Assembly: GCF_003938655.1 (NCBI RefSeq) | Contig: NZ_RJJT01000011.1 | Span: forward strand, 124,001 to 188,000 | Direction of reading: 5' to 3' | Length of the DNA: 64,000 nt | Origin: Rhizobium pisi | Lineage (GTDB): Bacteria > Pseudomonadota > Alphaproteobacteria > Rhizobiales > Rhizobiaceae | Shown here: one piece after another, positions 62,006 through 64,000 of the stretch | Layout of the letters: each line of letters opens with the position of its first letter | How positions within the stretch are numbered: the stretch's first letter is position 1 | Position numbers and translations under genes: made by a program | The notes under the pieces: model-generated | The model's database searches: none | What the model was told of the DNA's origin: nothing | What the model saw: the letters and a program-made list of their open reading frames with translations, nothing else

Positions 62006-63048
62006 CTAATGCACGGAGACGCCGGGGACCACCTGGCGTCCGACGTGTCCCAGATTGCGTTCGCGCCACTGCTTGGGCGTAACGCCTTCCCAATCCCGAA
62101 AAGCGCGGTAGAAGGAGCTTGTATCTTGATAGCCGAGCAAGCATGCGACCTCGTCTCGGCTGAGGGATCGGAGAGCAACTGCCTCCCCAATTCCTGACGT
62201 GCTTCGACGAGCAACTCGCGGAAGGTCGAGCCCTCGTCCGTGATCCGGCGCTGGAGTGTGCGCTCACTCATGCCCAGGTCGAAAGCCACGTCGCACAGTT
62301 CCGGTCGGCCGCTGGCCAGGCTTCTCTTCAGAACGATCTTGACCTGCTCGCGGATCGAACTGCGCGCCTGGATTTCGCCGAGCGCCGAGGCAAGGGCGGG
62401 CGTGAGGAGTTCGAGCAGTTCCGGATTATGCCCGGGAAAAGGTCGGTCGAGATCGGCGGATTTGAGGATCAGGACGTTGCGGGATTGCCCGTAGCGGACC
62501 GGGCATTCGAAATAAGACCGATGCGCGTTACTCTTCGGATCGGCTCGCTGGAATTCCACGCGAACCGGCGTCAGCCGCTGTCCAGTACCGCGCCGACCCA
62601 GTTCGACCAGCGTAGCGAAATCCACGTCCACGGCGATTGGCGGCTCCGCCTCGGTGGCATAAATCCGCTCCCACGTGATCGAGCACTCCCCGCCCTGCTC
62701 GGAAAGGTGCAGTTGCTCCGGTGTGCAAAGCCGCTTGAACCGGGCTAGCCGCGACAGGCCATCTCGATAGTCGCGGGCATGAAAGGCCGCGAGGCTGGAG
62801 GGCGGGTACACGGCGGTTTCAGCCGATTCAACCAGTTTGATCCCGAGCCCTGGATCCGCCGTCAACTCTTCCAGTGCCCGCCATAGAGCGAAGAACTGCG
62901 CCGTGCTGACCAGACCCTGGCCATTCAGATGCAGTGTCACCGGCAGGCGCGCCTGGCGGAGCAGCGCTGCCGGACGCACGCCGACATGTTCGACCGCGAG
63001 CCAGAAAGCCCGCGGTATCTTGCACCTGTCTGCCGGCGATCCGCTCAT
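62006..63048 (-). pseudogene. AraC family regulator, frameshifted in the HTH
   Basis: The N-terminal part is an AraC-type (OruR/ArgR-like, Arabinose_bd) sensor and the C-terminal part starts the double HTH (LCDVAFDLGMSERTLQRRITDEGSTFRELLVEARQELGRQLL). At 62164-62166 the reading jumps one frame: LSRDEVACLLGYQDTSSFYRAF and RDWEGVTPKQWRERN continue to a stop at 62006-62008. One missing C in GATCCCTCAG accounts for it. As read, the frame runs instead to 61984, losing the second helix-turn-helix. The product should not bind DNA normally. Confidence 0.85.
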
Positions 63049-63060
63049 GGCTGCCCGCTC

Positions 63061-63885
63061 CTATCGCATCTGACTCATGATCACGCGGTCGAACACGCGG
63101 TCGCCAAACCAGTTGCGGATCATGATCATCGGCTTCGCATATTTGCCGGCGACGTATCGCGTGCGCGGTCTCCTCGCCTTGACCGCCTTGGAGACGATAT
63201 CGGCGATCACGCCGGGATCGGTGCCGCGACCGGGGCCGTAAGCCGCGCGCGTCGACATGGCGACAGCCTGCGTCACCTTAGCATAGGGACCGTTCCCCGA
63301 ACGCTTGAGCAGTCCGTCGGCGACAACATCGCCAAATCCCGTCTCGATCAGGCCGGGTTCGACAATCACGACCCGGATGCCGAACGGGGCAAGTTCCAAC
63401 CGGAGACAGTCCGACCAACCTTCAAGTGCATGCTTGGTGGCGTGGTACCAAGCACCGAGCAGGGTGTAGATCTTGCCGCCCATGGAGGTGATGTTGACGA
63501 TTGTGCCGGCGCCTTTCCCGCGCATCGCCGGAAGCAGAAGCTGCGTCAGTCGCGCGAGGCCGAAGATGTTCACCTCGAACTGGTAGCGGGCTTCGTCAAT
63601 ACCGATCTCCTCGACCGGACCATAGAGCCCGAAGCCGGCATTGTTGACCAGCACGTCGATGGTCCCGACATCCGCCAGAATAGCGCCGACAGCGGCTCTG
63701 ATCTCCTCTTCCTTCGACATGTCCATACGCAAGGGTATGGCACCCAGCCGGGCGAGATCCTCCATCTTCTCGACCTGGCGTGCGGCGACGTAGACCTTGT
63801 AGCCATCGGCGAGCAGGCGCTTGGCGATCGCCTTGCCCATTCCGGAGGATGCGCCCGTGACGAGCGCGGTTTTCTTGTCAATCAT
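63061..63885 (-). CDS. Short-chain dehydrogenase/reductase (SDR)
   Basis: A 274-residue classical SDR. The NAD(P) site is LVTGASSGMGKAIA (T10-G17), NNAG is at 81-84, and the catalytic residues are S134, Y147 and K151 in NITSMGG and AWYHATKHALEG. It reduces or oxidises a hydroxyl/keto substrate, unknown here. It lies 12 bases after the AraC gene start on the same strand. The start MIDKKTALVT follows AGAGGTCGAG; the upstream frame is not protein-like. Confidence 0.88.
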   Translation of the reverse strand: MIDKKTALVTGASSGMGKAIAKRLLADGYKVYVAARQVEKMEDLARLGAIPLRMDMSKEEEIRAAVGAILADVGTIDVLVNNAGFGLYGPVEEIGIDEARYQFEVNIFGLARLTQLLLPAMRGKGAGTIVNITSMGGKIYTLLGAWYHATKHALEGWSDCLRLELAPFGIRVVIVEPGLIETGFGDVVADGLLKRSGNGPYAKVTQAVAMSTRAAYGPGRGTDPGVIADIVSKAVKARRPRTRYVAGKYAKPMIMIRNWFGDRVFDRVIMSQMR

Positions 63886-64000
63886 CTCGACCTCTTTTCG
63901 TGATGAGATGCTCTTAGGGCTCGTGCGGGCCTCGATCACTGACGAGAAATGCCAGGGCACTTGCATAATACGCCAAATATGCCCCCATCCGTCCTAGGCA

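Overview
The window reads as ordinary chromosome of a fast-growing rhizobium, most likely Rhizobium in the R. leguminosarum / R. etli group. The basis is the high-GC coding with GGAGG-type ribosome sites, a MucR/RosR zinc-finger regulator, a seven-gene Mnh/Pha-type cation antiporter operon, a DmeR-DmeF cobalt/nickel pair, DUF1491, DUF2336, DUF930 and DUF5330 proteins, and dispersed palindromic intergenic repeats of the kind known in rhizobia. I found no tRNA, rRNA, insertion sequence, prophage, CRISPR array or conjugation gene.

Layout. 1-5 kb: TetR regulator with its operator, a YcgN-type cysteine-cluster protein, a bifunctional class A penicillin-binding protein and a split DUF1214/DUF1254 membrane pair. 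5-11 kb: a long AT-richer gap, then DUF2336, DUF1491, and a membrane histidine kinase whose gene overlaps that of a peptidoglycan-binding membrane protein. 11-19 kb: sufE, rosR/mucR with a terminator and long leader, and mnhABCDEFG. 19-31 kb: msrB, a frameshifted acetyltransferase, a pentapeptide-repeat protein, a PAT-like acetyltransferase, a hemolysin III-type protein, a universal stress protein, a VOC protein, an AI-2E-type permease, an FAD oxidoreductase, a polysaccharide deacetylase and oligopeptidase B. 31-40 kb: two-domain housekeeping and stress genes (DUF1697, MFS, selO), PQQ glucose dehydrogenase, a class A beta-lactamase and dmeRF. 40-50 kb: acetyltransferase, two c-type cytochromes, LysE exporter with a divergent WYL regulator, metallophosphoesterase, sodB, a frameshifted methyltransferase, TauE/SafE permease, and an MFS exporter beside a decayed YbhB-like remnant. 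50-64 kb: divergent TetR/GST pair, nadE, a class III cyclase, an EmrAB-type efflux pump with divergent LysR, repeat mosaic, branched-chain aminotransferase, alcohol dehydrogenase, sugar isomerase, cupin, frameshifted AraC regulator and an SDR.

How genes work together. The clearest functional units are the antiporter operon (pH and Na+/K+ homeostasis), dmeRF (metal-derepressed Co/Ni export), emrAB-lysR and gst-tetR (divergent regulator/target pairs), lysE-WYL regulator (shared palindrome), and a loose set of redox or stress functions (msrB, sodB, selO, sufE, USP, cytochrome c'). Three genes carry one-base-type frameshifts and one is an advanced remnant; the frameshifts could be real decay or sequence errors.

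I looked for an undescribed system and did not find a convincing one. The most worthwhile leads are regulatory or structural: the repeat families, several palindromic operators, a candidate small transcript upstream of the acetyltransferase at 40.3 kb, a tiny Tat-leader-like reading frame coupled to the VOC gene, and the kinase/peptidoglycan-binding gene overlap. Product names rest on motif recognition by eye; no database search was run.
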